Shown here: piece by piece, positions 7,691 through 16,408 of the stretch | Position numbering within the stretch: the stretch's first letter is position 1 | How the letters are laid out: every line of letters starts with the position of its first letter | Source: Symmachiella dynata | Lineage (GTDB): Bacteria; Planctomycetota; Planctomycetia; Planctomycetales; Planctomycetaceae | Assembly (NCBI RefSeq): GCF_007747995.1 | Contig: NZ_CP036276.1 | Span: forward strand, 812,001 to 876,000 | Direction of reading: 5' to 3' | DNA: 64,000 bases | Made by a program: the position numbers and the translations under genes | Notes under the pieces: generated by a model | Databases searched by the model: none | Told to the model about the DNA's origin: nothing | Seen by the model: only the letters and a program-made list of their open reading frames with translations

Positions 7691-9577
7691 ATGAGCGATC
7701 GCATGAACCGTGCGCGCACAGCGCAGCAACACCGGACGTCGACCGGATCTTTCCCTCGACGAGACACCCAAGCTTCCTACGCGCGGAAATCGCGTCGACG
7801 CAACCGCGGCTCCTTGATCGCGGCGTGCACGCTGACGTTGGTTTTCATAGTCACCTCGATTGGAATCGCATCACGCTGGATGAACCGCCCGGCGGCAACT
7901 GCTGCGACGGGCCACCCCACGGCGACTAAAACGGCTCCAAACATCGCTGCAGCGGAGGTGCAAACTCCGCAACCGGCGGACTTACCTGCAGTCACAGCGG
8001 CCGCGATTGCGAGCCTGGATGTAGCGGCCGAAGAACTTCCCACCGAAGTGGCCGCTGTCGCGCCGGCCTATCAACCGGTTTTCCCCGATGTGGTCATACC
8101 GGTGGCAGCAGCATCGGCGTCGGGAGCAACGCCCGTCGCGACGCGAGAATTCGGACCACCGGCCCCACCTGCCGGGGGATCAGGCGCGGATTTTGATTCG
8201 CTGATCGATTTGATCACCACCACGGTCGAGCCGGATGGCTGGGAAGAGGTCGGAGGCCCCGGCACAGTTTCCTCCTTCGAGACCGGTGTCCGCGCCGATC
8301 CGCACAGCCAACTCGACCAAATGGCCCGCGTGGATCACGACCCCAGTTTGCAAAACTTGGCGGCGCAATCCGCGCCGGCCGCTGCACCTGTGGACGTCAC
8401 CCAGGGAAGTTCGTTGCGGATCGTCTCATTGCCGAGACTAGAACGCATTGTCGCCCGCTATCGCGAAGCCGACGCGCCGCTGCCGGACGATGTGCGGTAC
8501 TTGGCCGGATTGACGGCTGTGCGGTATGTCTTTGTCTATCCCGAACAGGGCGACGTGGTGATCGCCGGCCCCGCTGAGTTGTGGCAACTGGACGACGACG
8601 GCCGCGCACTGGGCGTCGATTCCGGACGGCCGGTGTTACAACTCGATGATCTGGTCACACTGCTCCGCGTCTTTGCTCCGTCGGGCAATGGTAGTTTCGG
8701 CTGCTCCATCAATCCCCGCGAAGCCAACTTGAAACAGTTAAAGCAATTCGTCGAAGCCTCGCAGGCGGCCGGTCCGTTGCGCCCTGGAGCGCGGAATGGT
8801 TGGCTCCGCGAACTGCGCGATCACATGGGCCTGCAGGACGTACAAATCTACGGCGTGCCCCGCGAGTCGCACGTCGCCCAAGTGATCTTCGACGCCGATT
8901 ATCGGATGAAATTGATCGGCATCGGCAAATTAGACGGCGGGCCGAACGTCCCCAGCATCTTCTCGCTGTTGCGACGCAATGATGATATCCAGGGCGTTCC
9001 CCTGGCAGCGCTCCGTTGGTGGCTGACCATGAAATACGAAGCCGTGCTGCACAGTCCGCAGCGCGACGCATTCGAAATCCGCGGTTCATCCGTCTTGGTC
9101 CAGTCCGAAAACCAATTCGTGACCGCTCAAGGCCGGCGGATCCAGACCGGCAAAGCGGAACCGATCAACCGGGAATTTGCCGAGAACTTTACGAAGCACT
9201 ACGACGAGATTGCCGAGCAATACAAGGTCTTCGCCGAATTGCAAAACCTGTTTGACATGGCGATGGCAGTTGCGATTTGTCAACGCGACGGTCTGTATGA
9301 ATCCGTCGGCTGGGATATGGGCAGCTTCGCCCCCGGCGGAGCACATCAAGTCGCACAGGTCGAGACGCCGACGGAGATCGAGTCGGTCATCAATCATCGC
9401 GTCTACGGTGGACGCGACATCGTCGTGCAGGTCGCTGGCGGGGTCGTTGGCAATGTGCGGAAAATCGTCAACGACCGGTCACTGCAGGTCGAATCACAAG
9501 AACTGGCTCGCCCCCGCAAACAAGCCACGCTCGACGTAGCCACCTCCGCTCACTGGTGGTGGGACGCCGCTCCCTAA
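7691..9577 (+). CDS. Large anchored/secreted protein, planctomycete type (possible DUF1598)
   Basis: 628 residues. A basic N-terminus (about 1-38) precedes one hydrophobic helix (LIAACTLTLVFIVTSIGIAS, about 41-60), so it is probably membrane-anchored with an outside body. An Ala/Pro-rich linker (60-170) follows, then a folded region from about 220 with RYREADAPLPDDVRYLAGLT and a GSFGCSINPREANLKQLKQF stretch that reminds me of the planctomycete-specific DUF1598 domain (recollection, not tested). No catalytic motif is recognised. AAGGCGG sits just upstream of the ATG. Alone between a sugar dehydrogenase and the TPR-metG pair, so context says little. Confidence 0.75.
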   Translation: MSDRMNRARTAQQHRTSTGSFPRRDTQASYARKSRRRNRGSLIAACTLTLVFIVTSIGIASRWMNRPAATAATGHPTATKTAPNIAAAEVQTPQPADLPAVTAAAIASLDVAAEELPTEVAAVAPAYQPVFPDVVIPVAAASASGATPVATREFGPPAPPAGGSGADFDSLIDLITTTVEPDGWEEVGGPGTVSSFETGVRADPHSQLDQMARVDHDPSLQNLAAQSAPAAAPVDVTQGSSLRIVSLPRLERIVARYREADAPLPDDVRYLAGLTAVRYVFVYPEQGDVVIAGPAELWQLDDDGRALGVDSGRPVLQLDDLVTLLRVFAPSGNGSFGCSINPREANLKQLKQFVEASQAAGPLRPGARNGWLRELRDHMGLQDVQIYGVPRESHVAQVIFDADYRMKLIGIGKLDGGPNVPSIFSLLRRNDDIQGVPLAALRWWLTMKYEAVLHSPQRDAFEIRGSSVLVQSENQFVTAQGRRIQTGKAEPINREFAENFTKHYDEIAEQYKVFAELQNLFDMAMAVAICQRDGLYESVGWDMGSFAPGGAHQVAQVETPTEIESVINHRVYGGRDIVVQVAGGVVGNVRKIVNDRSLQVESQELARPRKQATLDVATSAHWWWDAAP

Positions 9578-9592
9578 TCGCCCATCCAGACC

Positions 9593-9660
9593 GTAGGGTG
9601 CGTCGCGACGCACCTTTCTACATAGGACAACAGTTTACTCTACATAGGACAACAGTTTAC
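9593..9660. repeat. GCGTCGCGACGCACC palindrome plus exact 22-bp tandem duplication
   Basis: Positions 9593-9625 repeat the block at 1963-1997. Overlapping its right end, TCTACATAGGACAACAGTTTAC occurs twice in tandem without mismatch (9617-9638 and 9639-9660). Confidence 0.75.
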
Positions 9661-9702
9661 CCCAACGAATAACAGTGTTGTCCAACAACTGTTGTGCGAA
9701 AA

Positions 9703-9747
9703 CCCTCACCCCGGCCCTCTCCCAGAGGGAGAGGGGGGTTGTTTTTT
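9703..9747 (+). terminator. CCCTCTCCC dispersed palindrome, terminator-like
   Basis: Stem CCCTCTCCC (9715-9723) with GGGAGAGGG (9727-9735), loop AGA, followed by GGTTGTTTTTT. It could end transcription of the preceding 628-residue gene, but it is also a member of a dispersed palindrome family (16351-16396, 48884-48906). Confidence 0.5.
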
Positions 9748-9867
9748 GGATGCATTGCGGCGCACAACATATGCCACGATGCGTTTAATGCGGCCACAAT
9801 TGTTGACCTTCAAGTGAAGAATTCGACGGGCAAATTCTTGGCATCCCGATTGCGCGGGTCGCTAGCG

Positions 9868-9896
9868 GTAGGAAAACGGACCGTTCTCCCTATAAT
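9868..9896 (+). promoter_or_regulatory. Candidate sigma-70 promoter of the TPR-metG unit
   Basis: A perfect -10 hexamer TATAAT at 9891-9896 lies 67 nt upstream of the TPR gene start. The matching -35 position (9868-9873) is poor, so support rests on the -10 and its place. Confidence 0.4.
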
Positions 9897-9963
9897 ACAT
9901 CGCGATAACATCACCCTGCGGATCGCGCCATCCGCGCACTTAACGCATAGCAACGAGGAAATT

Positions 9964-10281
9964 ATGGCTACCCCGGACGAAATGTACGACGAAGCGACCG
10001 CTCTTAAAGAAGCAGGCGACCTCGAAGGCGCCGTTGCCAAGCTGGAAGAAATCCTGAAAGAGGACGAAGGGCACTTGTTGGCGCACTCTGCCTTGGCAGT
10101 CCATTTGCAGCGGTTGGGGCGGAATGATGAATCCATTGCGCATGCCGTGAAGGTCGTGGAGTTGGATCCCAAAGATTCGTTTAACTACACCCAGTTGTCA
10201 GTCATTTATCAGCGGTGCGGCAAGATTCAAGAGGCGGAAGATGCCATGGCCCGCGCCCATCAACTCCAAGCCGGCGGATGA
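9964..10281 (+). CDS. Small TPR protein
   Basis: 105-residue protein made almost entirely of tetratricopeptide repeats: residues about 3-36 (YDEATALKEAGDLEGAVAKL), 37-70 (AHSALAVHLQRLGRNDESIA) and 71-104 (YTQLSVIYQRCGKIQEAEDA), each with the small-residue pattern at positions 8, 20 and 27 of a TPR. It is expected to be a cytoplasmic protein-binding scaffold. ATG 9964 is preceded by GAGGAAATT, a good ribosome-binding site, and is chosen over upstream in-frame starts that read through non-coding repeat sequence. metG begins 9 bp after its stop, so the two are probably translated from one mRNA. Confidence 0.85.
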   Translation: MATPDEMYDEATALKEAGDLEGAVAKLEEILKEDEGHLLAHSALAVHLQRLGRNDESIAHAVKVVELDPKDSFNYTQLSVIYQRCGKIQEAEDAMARAHQLQAGG

Positions 10282-10290
10282 TGAACGCGC

Positions 10291-11919
10291 ATGCCCGACC
10301 GATCGCGGTTTTACGTCACAACGCCGATCTATTACGTCAATGATCGGCCGCACTTGGGCCACGTCTATACGACGATGGTCGCCGACGTCGTCGCGCGGTA
10401 TCACCGGCTGATTGGTGACGAGACCTTCTTTCTCACCGGTGTCGACGAACATGCGGCCAAGGTCTCGGAAAAAGCGGCCGAGATGGGAATGACCCCGCAA
10501 GCCTGGGCCGATCAAAACGCCGCCGCCTTTCGTGAAGTCTTCGAGCGGTTGGAAATCACCAACAACGATTTCGTCCGCACCAGTTCCGAGCATCACAAGG
10601 CGGCCGTCTCGCGCTACGTGCAGGCGCTGCTCGATTCGGGCGACGTCTACCAAGGGGACTACGTCGGCTGGTACGACGCGGGCCAAGAGGAATACGTTCC
10701 CGACAACAAGGCGCTGCAAAATGACTACAAGTCCGAGGTCAACGGTAAGCCGCTGATTCGCAAGTCGGAAAAGAATTATTTCTTTAAGCTCGAATCGTAT
10801 CGCGAGCCGCTCTTAGCATTCTACGCACAGCGCGACGCGGAGGGCGTGCCGTTCGTGCAACCCGACGCCCGCCGGAACGAAATCGTCAATCGCATCAAAG
10901 AGATGGACGACGTCCCCATCAGCCGCAGCGGTTCGGGTGGTTGGGGAATTCCCGTCCCCGGCGAAGAGGAACAAACGATCTATGTCTGGATCGATGCGCT
11001 GTTCAATTACCTCACGTTCGTCGACACCGACGCCGACAGCCCCATGGGGGACCGCCGTCAATTCTGGCAAGCCGGAGCGGTGCATTTCATTGCCAAGGAC
11101 ATCCTCTGGTTCCATGCAGCCATTTGGCCGGCGCTGCTGTTGGCGCTGCAGAAATGTCCCGGATTCGAATGGGTCAACCTGCCGCGACAGGTCTACTCCC
11201 ACAGCTATTGGGTCAGTGACTCGGGCCAGAAGATGAGCAAGTCACTCGGCAATTTTCTCGATCCCGCAGCCATCGACAATTACGTCGAGACATTCGGCCT
11301 GGATGCTTTGCGTTACTTCTTGAGCACCCGCGGACCGTTGGGCGTTTCCGACAGCGCGTTCAGTCCCGAGTTGTTTATTGAAGTCTACAACAGCGATCTA
11401 GCCAACACGTTCGGCAACAGTTGCTCGCGGGTCGCCAACATGATTGGTAAATATTTCGACGGACAACTCCCCGCACCACTGCCTGCCGACGATCCAGCGT
11501 ACCTGCCACTCAAGCAATCCGACTGGGCCGGCGAATACATGCGGCATTTTGACGTCCTGGACCTGACCCGCGCCGGCGACGCAGCCCTGCAACCGGTGCG
11601 CGACGTCGACAGCTTCATCGAACAAACACAGCCCTTCCGCATGGCCAAAGACGAAACCCAACGACCGGCCGTCGGCACGGTGCTCTATCAATGCACCGAA
11701 GCCCTGCGCATCGCCTCGGTCTTATTGTGGCCGTTTGTCCCGGATGCGTGCGAAATCTTCTGGCAGCGCATCGGCTGCGGGGCGTATGCTGACATGCTGG
11801 CCGACAACGGCAGCGGCCATTGGGAACAACTCACCACCTGGGGCCAATTGAAGTCGGGCACGCCGATCGAAAAAGGGGCGGCGCTGTTTCCGCGGTATGA
11901 TGCGGAGCGTGCGGGTTAG
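10291..11919 (+). CDS. metG: Methionyl-tRNA synthetase
   Basis: Class Ia synthetase charging tRNA-Met. Signatures: HIGH-type HLGH at 21-24 after TPIYYVNDRP, and KMSKS at 314-318 after SDSGQ, then the helical anticodon-binding domain (RVANMIGKYFDG onward). 542 residues without a C-terminal tRNA-binding EMAP-like domain. The connective-peptide region reads GDYVGWYDAGQEEYVPDNKA where zinc-binding family members have cysteine pairs; no Cys pairs remain, so this is a zinc-free knuckle form. It ends with a C-terminal GTPIEKGAALFPRYD motif typical of MetRS. It follows the TPR gene by 9 bp. Confidence 0.95.
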   Translation: MPDRSRFYVTTPIYYVNDRPHLGHVYTTMVADVVARYHRLIGDETFFLTGVDEHAAKVSEKAAEMGMTPQAWADQNAAAFREVFERLEITNNDFVRTSSEHHKAAVSRYVQALLDSGDVYQGDYVGWYDAGQEEYVPDNKALQNDYKSEVNGKPLIRKSEKNYFFKLESYREPLLAFYAQRDAEGVPFVQPDARRNEIVNRIKEMDDVPISRSGSGGWGIPVPGEEEQTIYVWIDALFNYLTFVDTDADSPMGDRRQFWQAGAVHFIAKDILWFHAAIWPALLLALQKCPGFEWVNLPRQVYSHSYWVSDSGQKMSKSLGNFLDPAAIDNYVETFGLDALRYFLSTRGPLGVSDSAFSPELFIEVYNSDLANTFGNSCSRVANMIGKYFDGQLPAPLPADDPAYLPLKQSDWAGEYMRHFDVLDLTRAGDAALQPVRDVDSFIEQTQPFRMAKDETQRPAVGTVLYQCTEALRIASVLLWPFVPDACEIFWQRIGCGAYADMLADNGSGHWEQLTTWGQLKSGTPIEKGAALFPRYDAERAG

Positions 11920-12064
11920 TTGGCTTTGCGACTCAACGCTTGAATCTAACAGCCCGACATCGCTTGCTAAAAAAACTTGATTTTCGCTCCCGTTCAACGA
12001 TAGAGTCAAACCAAGGTGGCTTCAATTGTTCGGGCGTTTGAGTGCCCGCAGGAAACCTGTGCCC

Positions 12065-12709
12065 ATGAGCTTGAAGTCCAGGTTGTGGCGATTATCAACG
12101 GTGGTACGCCGCTGGAGGGACTGTTTGCGTAAAAGAGCGAAGTCGAACGACAAGATGGACAGCGTCGACGTTGATCTGGGGGATCTTGTCCCGCACCCAC
12201 GCTTCGGTGCGTTTCCTCATTTACCGGGCGGCACTCCCACAACGCTCGCCGTGCGCCAACAATACGCCTATCGAATGCAGATCGTTTTTCCTGAAACCAA
12301 AACTGCGGCCGATCCGGAAAAGCACAACTACTCCGTCATTCCCCGGGCATACTATGTTGACGTTCTCAAACAATGCCGTGACTGCAATCGCCGCTTCATA
12401 TTTTTTGCACGTGAGCAACGCCACTGGTACGAGGAACTCAAGTTTGTGATCGATGCAGATTGTGTCCATTGTCCGGAATGCCGAAAGTCAACCCGCAAGT
12501 TGCGTCGACGATTTGCCAGATATTCCGAAACAATAAACGCTCCTGACCTCGATGATGATTCGCTGGCAACCCTCCTGTCGGATGCGGTTTTCCTTTGGAA
12601 TCACGGGTTGTTAAACGACGAACAAAAATTGCGTCGGCTTCACAACTTGGGCATCAAACGCGTACCCGATCATCCGGTTGTGAAAACCATCACGCGACTG
12701 CTTGATTGA
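12065..12709 (+). CDS. Zinc-ribbon protein of unknown function
   Basis: About 214 residues. The clearest feature is CRDCNRRFIFFAREQRHWYE (mid-protein) followed after about 20 residues by CVHCPECRKSTRK, giving two C-x2-C pairs of a probable zinc ribbon of the kind with CxxC-F-F-EQ-W-Y-E-L (PF13451-like, from memory). The region before it (IPRAYYVDVLKQ) and after it (a helical tail, LLSDAVFLWNHGLLNDEQKL) is unrecognised. ATG 12065 follows AGGAAACCTGTGCCC; a TTG at 12026 and an ATG at 12155 are alternatives. Its end lies 31 bp before the phosphatase gene, suggesting an operon. Confidence 0.7.
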   Translation: MSLKSRLWRLSTVVRRWRDCLRKRAKSNDKMDSVDVDLGDLVPHPRFGAFPHLPGGTPTTLAVRQQYAYRMQIVFPETKTAADPEKHNYSVIPRAYYVDVLKQCRDCNRRFIFFAREQRHWYEELKFVIDADCVHCPECRKSTRKLRRRFARYSETINAPDLDDDSLATLLSDAVFLWNHGLLNDEQKLRRLHNLGIKRVPDHPVVKTITRLLD

Positions 12710-12740
12710 ACCATTGAACAACGATGCAAGGGAAAACAAC

Positions 12741-13424
12741 GTGCGCCTGCTCGCCATCGGCGACATTCACGGTTGCTACAACGCATTATCGACGTTGGAA
12801 AAACAAGTGCCGATCGCACCGGAGGATATGGTGGTCACAGTCGGCGATTACATCGACCGTGGACCTAGCAGCGCGCAGGTTTTGGATTGGTTGATTCAAC
12901 GCGTTCGTGCTGGTCGGTTGATACCGCTATTGGGCAATCATGAACTGATGATGTTAGAGGCGCGGAATCATGGCGAACACTTTGACAATTGGATTTTCAA
13001 CGGCGGCGATGCCACTTTGCAATCGTATGTCCCTGCAACTGAACGCGGAACATTGGCCAGTATTCCAGCAGCGCATTGGCAATTCTTGGAAAATGATTGC
13101 CGCCCTTTTTATGAAACTGAGACCCATTTTTTTGTGCACGCCAATGTCTATCCCAACGATCCGTTGGAGGAACAGCCTGATCACATGTTGTATTGGGAGC
13201 ACCTGGACGAATGGTCGGTGCCACACGAATCGGGTAAAATCATGATCTGTGGCCACACACCACAGCGAACCGGCATTCCGCTCAACCTGGGGCATGCCCT
13301 CTGCATCGACACGCACGCCTATGCCGGTGGTTGGTTAACTTGCCTTGATGTGGCAGCAGGGCGATATTGGCAGGCAAACGAACAGGGGGAGACGCGCGCT
13401 GGGCTCCTCAGCGAAGCTGTCTGA
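12741..13424 (+). CDS. Calcineurin-like metallophosphoesterase (PP1/ApaH-type)
   Basis: Two-metal phosphatase of the serine/threonine phosphatase-ApaH superfamily. All signature blocks are present in order: GDIHGCYNAL, GDYIDRGPSS, GNHELMML, HANV and GHTPQRTG, plus a terminal His in CIDTHAYAGG. About 227 residues, similar to PrpA/PrpB or short bis(5'-nucleosyl)-tetraphosphatases; substrate (phosphoprotein or Ap4A) is undecided. I chose GTG 12741 because AAGGGA (12728-12733) sits 7 nt upstream and the protein then begins directly before the first motif; an upstream TTG at 12702 overlaps the zinc-ribbon gene. Confidence 0.88.
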   Translation: MRLLAIGDIHGCYNALSTLEKQVPIAPEDMVVTVGDYIDRGPSSAQVLDWLIQRVRAGRLIPLLGNHELMMLEARNHGEHFDNWIFNGGDATLQSYVPATERGTLASIPAAHWQFLENDCRPFYETETHFFVHANVYPNDPLEEQPDHMLYWEHLDEWSVPHESGKIMICGHTPQRTGIPLNLGHALCIDTHAYAGGWLTCLDVAAGRYWQANEQGETRAGLLSEAV

Positions 13425-13866
13425 GTCGGGATCGCAGTGGAACTAGTTCGGAGGATTGGTTCGGTGAATCCGATTGTCACATCGCCAAGCTTTGTGAACG
13501 CCGAATAAGTATTTCACTGCAAATAACTCACCCCAAGACCAACCAGCCACCGAACTTCCGGTGATCCTCGGTCTGGTGCCGGATATGCCGCTGGTCCGGG
13601 GAAATTCGGGACGGTTGATTCAAAAAATCCTTGCGTACGCTATGCGTATTTGTTCCAATTGATATGGAAAGTCGCTATGGACCGGGGCGGATTGCGTGGA
13701 TCATCCTGCTCCGGGGTCGGCAATTTCAGGGCAGAACGGATGCTTCGTTCGTCGGCAATTCCATGAGAAATATCACAATAGCGCCGTTTTGTGCTAGTTT
13801 TGTTCAGTGAGGCCTGAGACGCACGCTTGCGGCTCAATTTCGGACACCTTGATCAGGAATACTTTG
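13425..13866. other. Intergenic region without recognised gene
   Basis: 442 nt between the phosphatase and the GYGG protein. Small ORFs on both strands have no ribosome-binding site or family resemblance. An AT-richer patch at 13609-13660 could hold a promoter, but no good -35/-10 pair was found. Confidence 0.5.
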
Positions 13867-14649
13867 ATGAATCCTATTCGACACAAAAAATCTTCGTTTA
13901 TGTTAGCCGCCATCGCTGTGATTGCCTTTGGAACCTATGCGACCGGGCAAGTCCGTGTCGATGGGGAGCGCGGCGTTGGGGGAGCTTCCACCATTCATAA
14001 CCATTTCAACTACGGCCACCACTACTATGGCGGAGGATATGGCCTGGGCTATGGCGGGTACGGGGGCTATGGCGGGTACGGGGGCTATGGCGGATACGGG
14101 GGAGTGACGGCTGCTGGTTCCACCGGTTATGGTGTCGGTCAAGCGGCACAGGGACTCGGCCAAGCCCGGCTTGATACCGCTCAGTCGGCGCAGATCTACG
14201 CGAAAACGGCTCATCAGTCGATGCAAAATCACAACTATGCCGTCAACAGTTACTACGCCAACAAAGATATCCACGACAAATACATGAAGGAACACGCCGG
14301 ACCGAAAATCACTCAAGAAGAGATTGATAAGCTCGCCAAGGACGCCCAACCGGGACGCCTGGATCCTGCACAGTATGACTCGTCCAGCAGCTTGATCCAT
14401 TGGCCGCCGCTGTTGCGGGACAAAGCCTTTACCAAGTCGCGGAACAAAATCGATCACCTGTTCAATGCACGCACCCCGGACAACTCGGGTGTCGATTCCG
14501 ACAGCTACGGCGAGATCCAAAACGCTTGCAAAGAAATGCAAGCCACGCTGCGGGGCATGATCAAGAGCCTGCAACCGGTGACCTACGTCGCCGCCGATCA
14601 CTTCATCAAAAGCTTGGCCTACGAAGCAGAATTCCCCCCGAAGAAATAA
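13867..14649 (+). CDS. Exported protein with GYGG repeat tract
   Basis: About 260 residues. The start at ATG 13867 gives a clean signal peptide: KKSSFMLAAIAVIAFGTYATGQ, cleavage likely after the TGQ/ATG region. A low-complexity Gly/Tyr tract follows (GYGLGYGG then repeated GYGGYGG, DNA 14048-14101 with near-exact 15-18 bp repeats), and then a His/Asn-rich and helical C-terminal part (KTAHQSMQNHNYAVNSYYAN, later a helical RNKIDHLFNAR). Function unknown; likely periplasmic or surface-associated. An upstream in-frame GTG at 13807 would put 20 residues in front of the signal peptide and is rejected. A strong hairpin terminator follows 27 bp after the stop. Confidence 0.75.
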   Translation: MNPIRHKKSSFMLAAIAVIAFGTYATGQVRVDGERGVGGASTIHNHFNYGHHYYGGGYGLGYGGYGGYGGYGGYGGYGGVTAAGSTGYGVGQAAQGLGQARLDTAQSAQIYAKTAHQSMQNHNYAVNSYYANKDIHDKYMKEHAGPKITQEEIDKLAKDAQPGRLDPAQYDSSSSLIHWPPLLRDKAFTKSRNKIDHLFNARTPDNSGVDSDSYGEIQNACKEMQATLRGMIKSLQPVTYVAADHFIKSLAYEAEFPPKK

Positions 14650-14676
14650 TCGGGTAATTCTGCCAGCATGTAAAAA

Positions 14677-14720
14677 AGAGCGTTCGCGGGGAAATCGGCG
14701 AACGCTCTTTTTGTTTCTTT
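14677..14720 (+). terminator. Rho-independent terminator of the GYGG gene
   Basis: Stem AGAGCGTTCGC (14677-14687) pairs with GCGAACGCTCT (14698-14708), loop of 10 nt, followed by TTTTTGTTTCTTT. Perfect 11-bp stem. Confidence 0.9.
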
Positions 14721-14776
14721 GACAGTCGATCTTATCGCCGCGCCCGGCTGACAATTATCGCGGGGTGACCATCACA

Positions 14777-14833
14777 AGGGTGGCCGCGATAGCTCCGCTA
14801 TCGGGGCGGGCAGAGCCCGCAAGAAGCCGCAAT
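14777..14833. repeat. Dispersed repeat GGGTGGCCGCGAT...GCCCGCAAGAAGC
   Basis: Contains two nested palindromes (GATAGCTCCGCTATC and GCGGGCAGAGCCCGC). A second copy with the same frame and different palindrome cores lies at 48714-48772. Confidence 0.7.
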
Positions 14834-14944
14834 TCCCACGTCCGCCAACCGGATAAGTATGATGAACAAAAGAAGCCGAACAACGGTTTCAATTCGCATT
14901 AGCAATTGCCGACCCCAGCAGCGTAGTCATGTTCCGCAACTGCC

Positions 14945-16309
14945 TCACTCCACCCCCAGCAACTTTCGCACCGCCCCCATCAATACCCCCTCGACCTCCG
15001 GGGCCGTGTTCGACGCCCGGGGACTGGTTTCGTATCCCCCTTGGCCGTAGGCCTCCTCGGTGCCGATGTAGCCGGGCGAGTAATCGCCGTAGGCGGCCAT
15101 GGCGACGAACAGGTCCGGTCGTAGTTTGGCGGCGTTGAGTTGATACTCGACAAACAGTTCACCCGGCATGTGCAGCACGCGGGCTTTGCCGAGGGTCAGG
15201 CAGGCGATGTCGATTGTCGCTCCGGCGCGGGTCCGCTGCAGCATCGAGAGGTCGTGGGCGGCCGCCACGCGCGCGGCAGGCTTTGCCGATTCATCAGTGA
15301 CGGTGGCTCGCAATTTCTCTTCATCCAAATGATCAGCCAGCGGCAATGAGACCGGGACCGTCTCCCAGCCGAAGGTTTCGTCCGTGACGGGAAATTTTTC
15401 CGTCGCTTCAAAGGCACGCTGCATGCCGTTGGCGAGTCGTCCGGCTAAACGCAAGCGGTTGTCGTGCGCGCCGTCGTTGTATTTACCCGCCCCGATATTC
15501 CCACCCGCGCCATTGAAATGGATGTGCGGCACCTCCAACGCATCTTCGCGTAGAATCCGCGACATGCCGGGAAAATCGGTGTCCGCCGCTCCAGTGCGAT
15601 AATAGCTTTGCGGATGCGTCGCATAGTAGGTGATCACGGACAGCAGTTTGTCGCCGTCATAAAAGCTGATCGATTTCAAAAGCGGATCGATGGTCCCGTC
15701 GGGGAAGGCGCGAATTTTCGGATCCTTCGTGGCTGTGAACCGCATATGTTTCACCTTGCCATCGGGTCCCAAAATCCGCCGATTGGAAGCGACCTTTTCC
15801 ACCTTGGCTTGTCCCAGCCCGATGTGCGTCACCGGTTGGGCTTTGTCGACAGCTGCTTTGGCTGCCGCCGCGGTTTTTTGCATGACTTCGCGAGCAAAGG
15901 CGACGTCGAACATCTTGCCGGAGAGTCCTTGCCCAGCCAGAATTTCTTCCACGCCCCAATCTAAACGCGGCGCGTCATGTTGATGCAACGCATGCACGGT
16001 GACCCGTTCGGTCGTCGTGCCGACGGCGCGGGCGATCGCTTCGCGAAAGCGTGTGTTCCCTTCGCCACCAATCCCAATCCAATCCACGGCGACCACCACG
16101 ACCGGTTTTTCGTCGGTGACAAACACCATCCCCTTAAGCCACAACGAATTCCCCGCCCGCTCCATGGGGTTGTACGCCAAGGGAGCCCCAATCGGCGGCG
16201 TGACATCAACCGTAAACGGCGCGACTTTCAACGGCGCCTCGTCGGCCAACGAGGGGACCGCGGAGAATGTGAGCAGCATGACGAGAATTAAAAATCGGGG
16301 GCGCATCAT
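14945..16309 (-). CDS. Secreted neutral/alkaline ceramidase-like hydrolase
   Basis: 454 residues from the chosen ATG at 16309 (MMRPRFLILVMLLTFSAVPS, a signal peptide ending at LADEAP). The body begins APFTVDVTPPIG, the N-terminal signature of neutral ceramidase-like proteins, and has VHALHQHDAPRLD and ITYYATHPQSYYRTG with histidines that could bind zinc, and FNGAGGNIGAGKYND. Known family members hydrolyse N-acyl amide bonds of ceramide, but many relatives in this phylum have no tested substrate. GAGG lies 9 nt upstream of 16309; the ATG at 16348 would place 13 extra residues before the signal peptide. Confidence 0.8.
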   Translation of the reverse strand: MMRPRFLILVMLLTFSAVPSLADEAPLKVAPFTVDVTPPIGAPLAYNPMERAGNSLWLKGMVFVTDEKPVVVVAVDWIGIGGEGNTRFREAIARAVGTTTERVTVHALHQHDAPRLDWGVEEILAGQGLSGKMFDVAFAREVMQKTAAAAKAAVDKAQPVTHIGLGQAKVEKVASNRRILGPDGKVKHMRFTATKDPKIRAFPDGTIDPLLKSISFYDGDKLLSVITYYATHPQSYYRTGAADTDFPGMSRILREDALEVPHIHFNGAGGNIGAGKYNDGAHDNRLRLAGRLANGMQRAFEATEKFPVTDETFGWETVPVSLPLADHLDEEKLRATVTDESAKPAARVAAAHDLSMLQRTRAGATIDIACLTLGKARVLHMPGELFVEYQLNAAKLRPDLFVAMAAYGDYSPGYIGTEEAYGQGGYETSPRASNTAPEVEGVLMGAVRKLLGVE

Positions 16310-16350
16310 CAATCGTAACCTCAGTTTTATCGAATAGCTTGTGAACAAGT

Positions 16351-16396
16351 TCTCCCCTCTCCCTCTGGGAGAGGGGTCGGGGGTGAGGGCTTTCGC
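16351..16396. repeat. CCCCTCTCCCTCTGGGAGAGGGG dispersed palindrome
   Basis: Palindrome at 16354-16376 followed by TCGGGGGTGAGGG; same family as 9703-9747 (opposite orientation) and 48884-48906. It separates two minus-strand genes and may end transcription of the upstream one. Confidence 0.7.
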
Positions 16397-16408
16397 ACAG
16401 CGTGCTTT

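Noticed and set aside
9694-9963. N-terminal extension of the TPR gene from 9694
   Set aside because: Reads through a dispersed palindrome and the -10 TATAAT; a good ribosome-binding site precedes ATG 9964.
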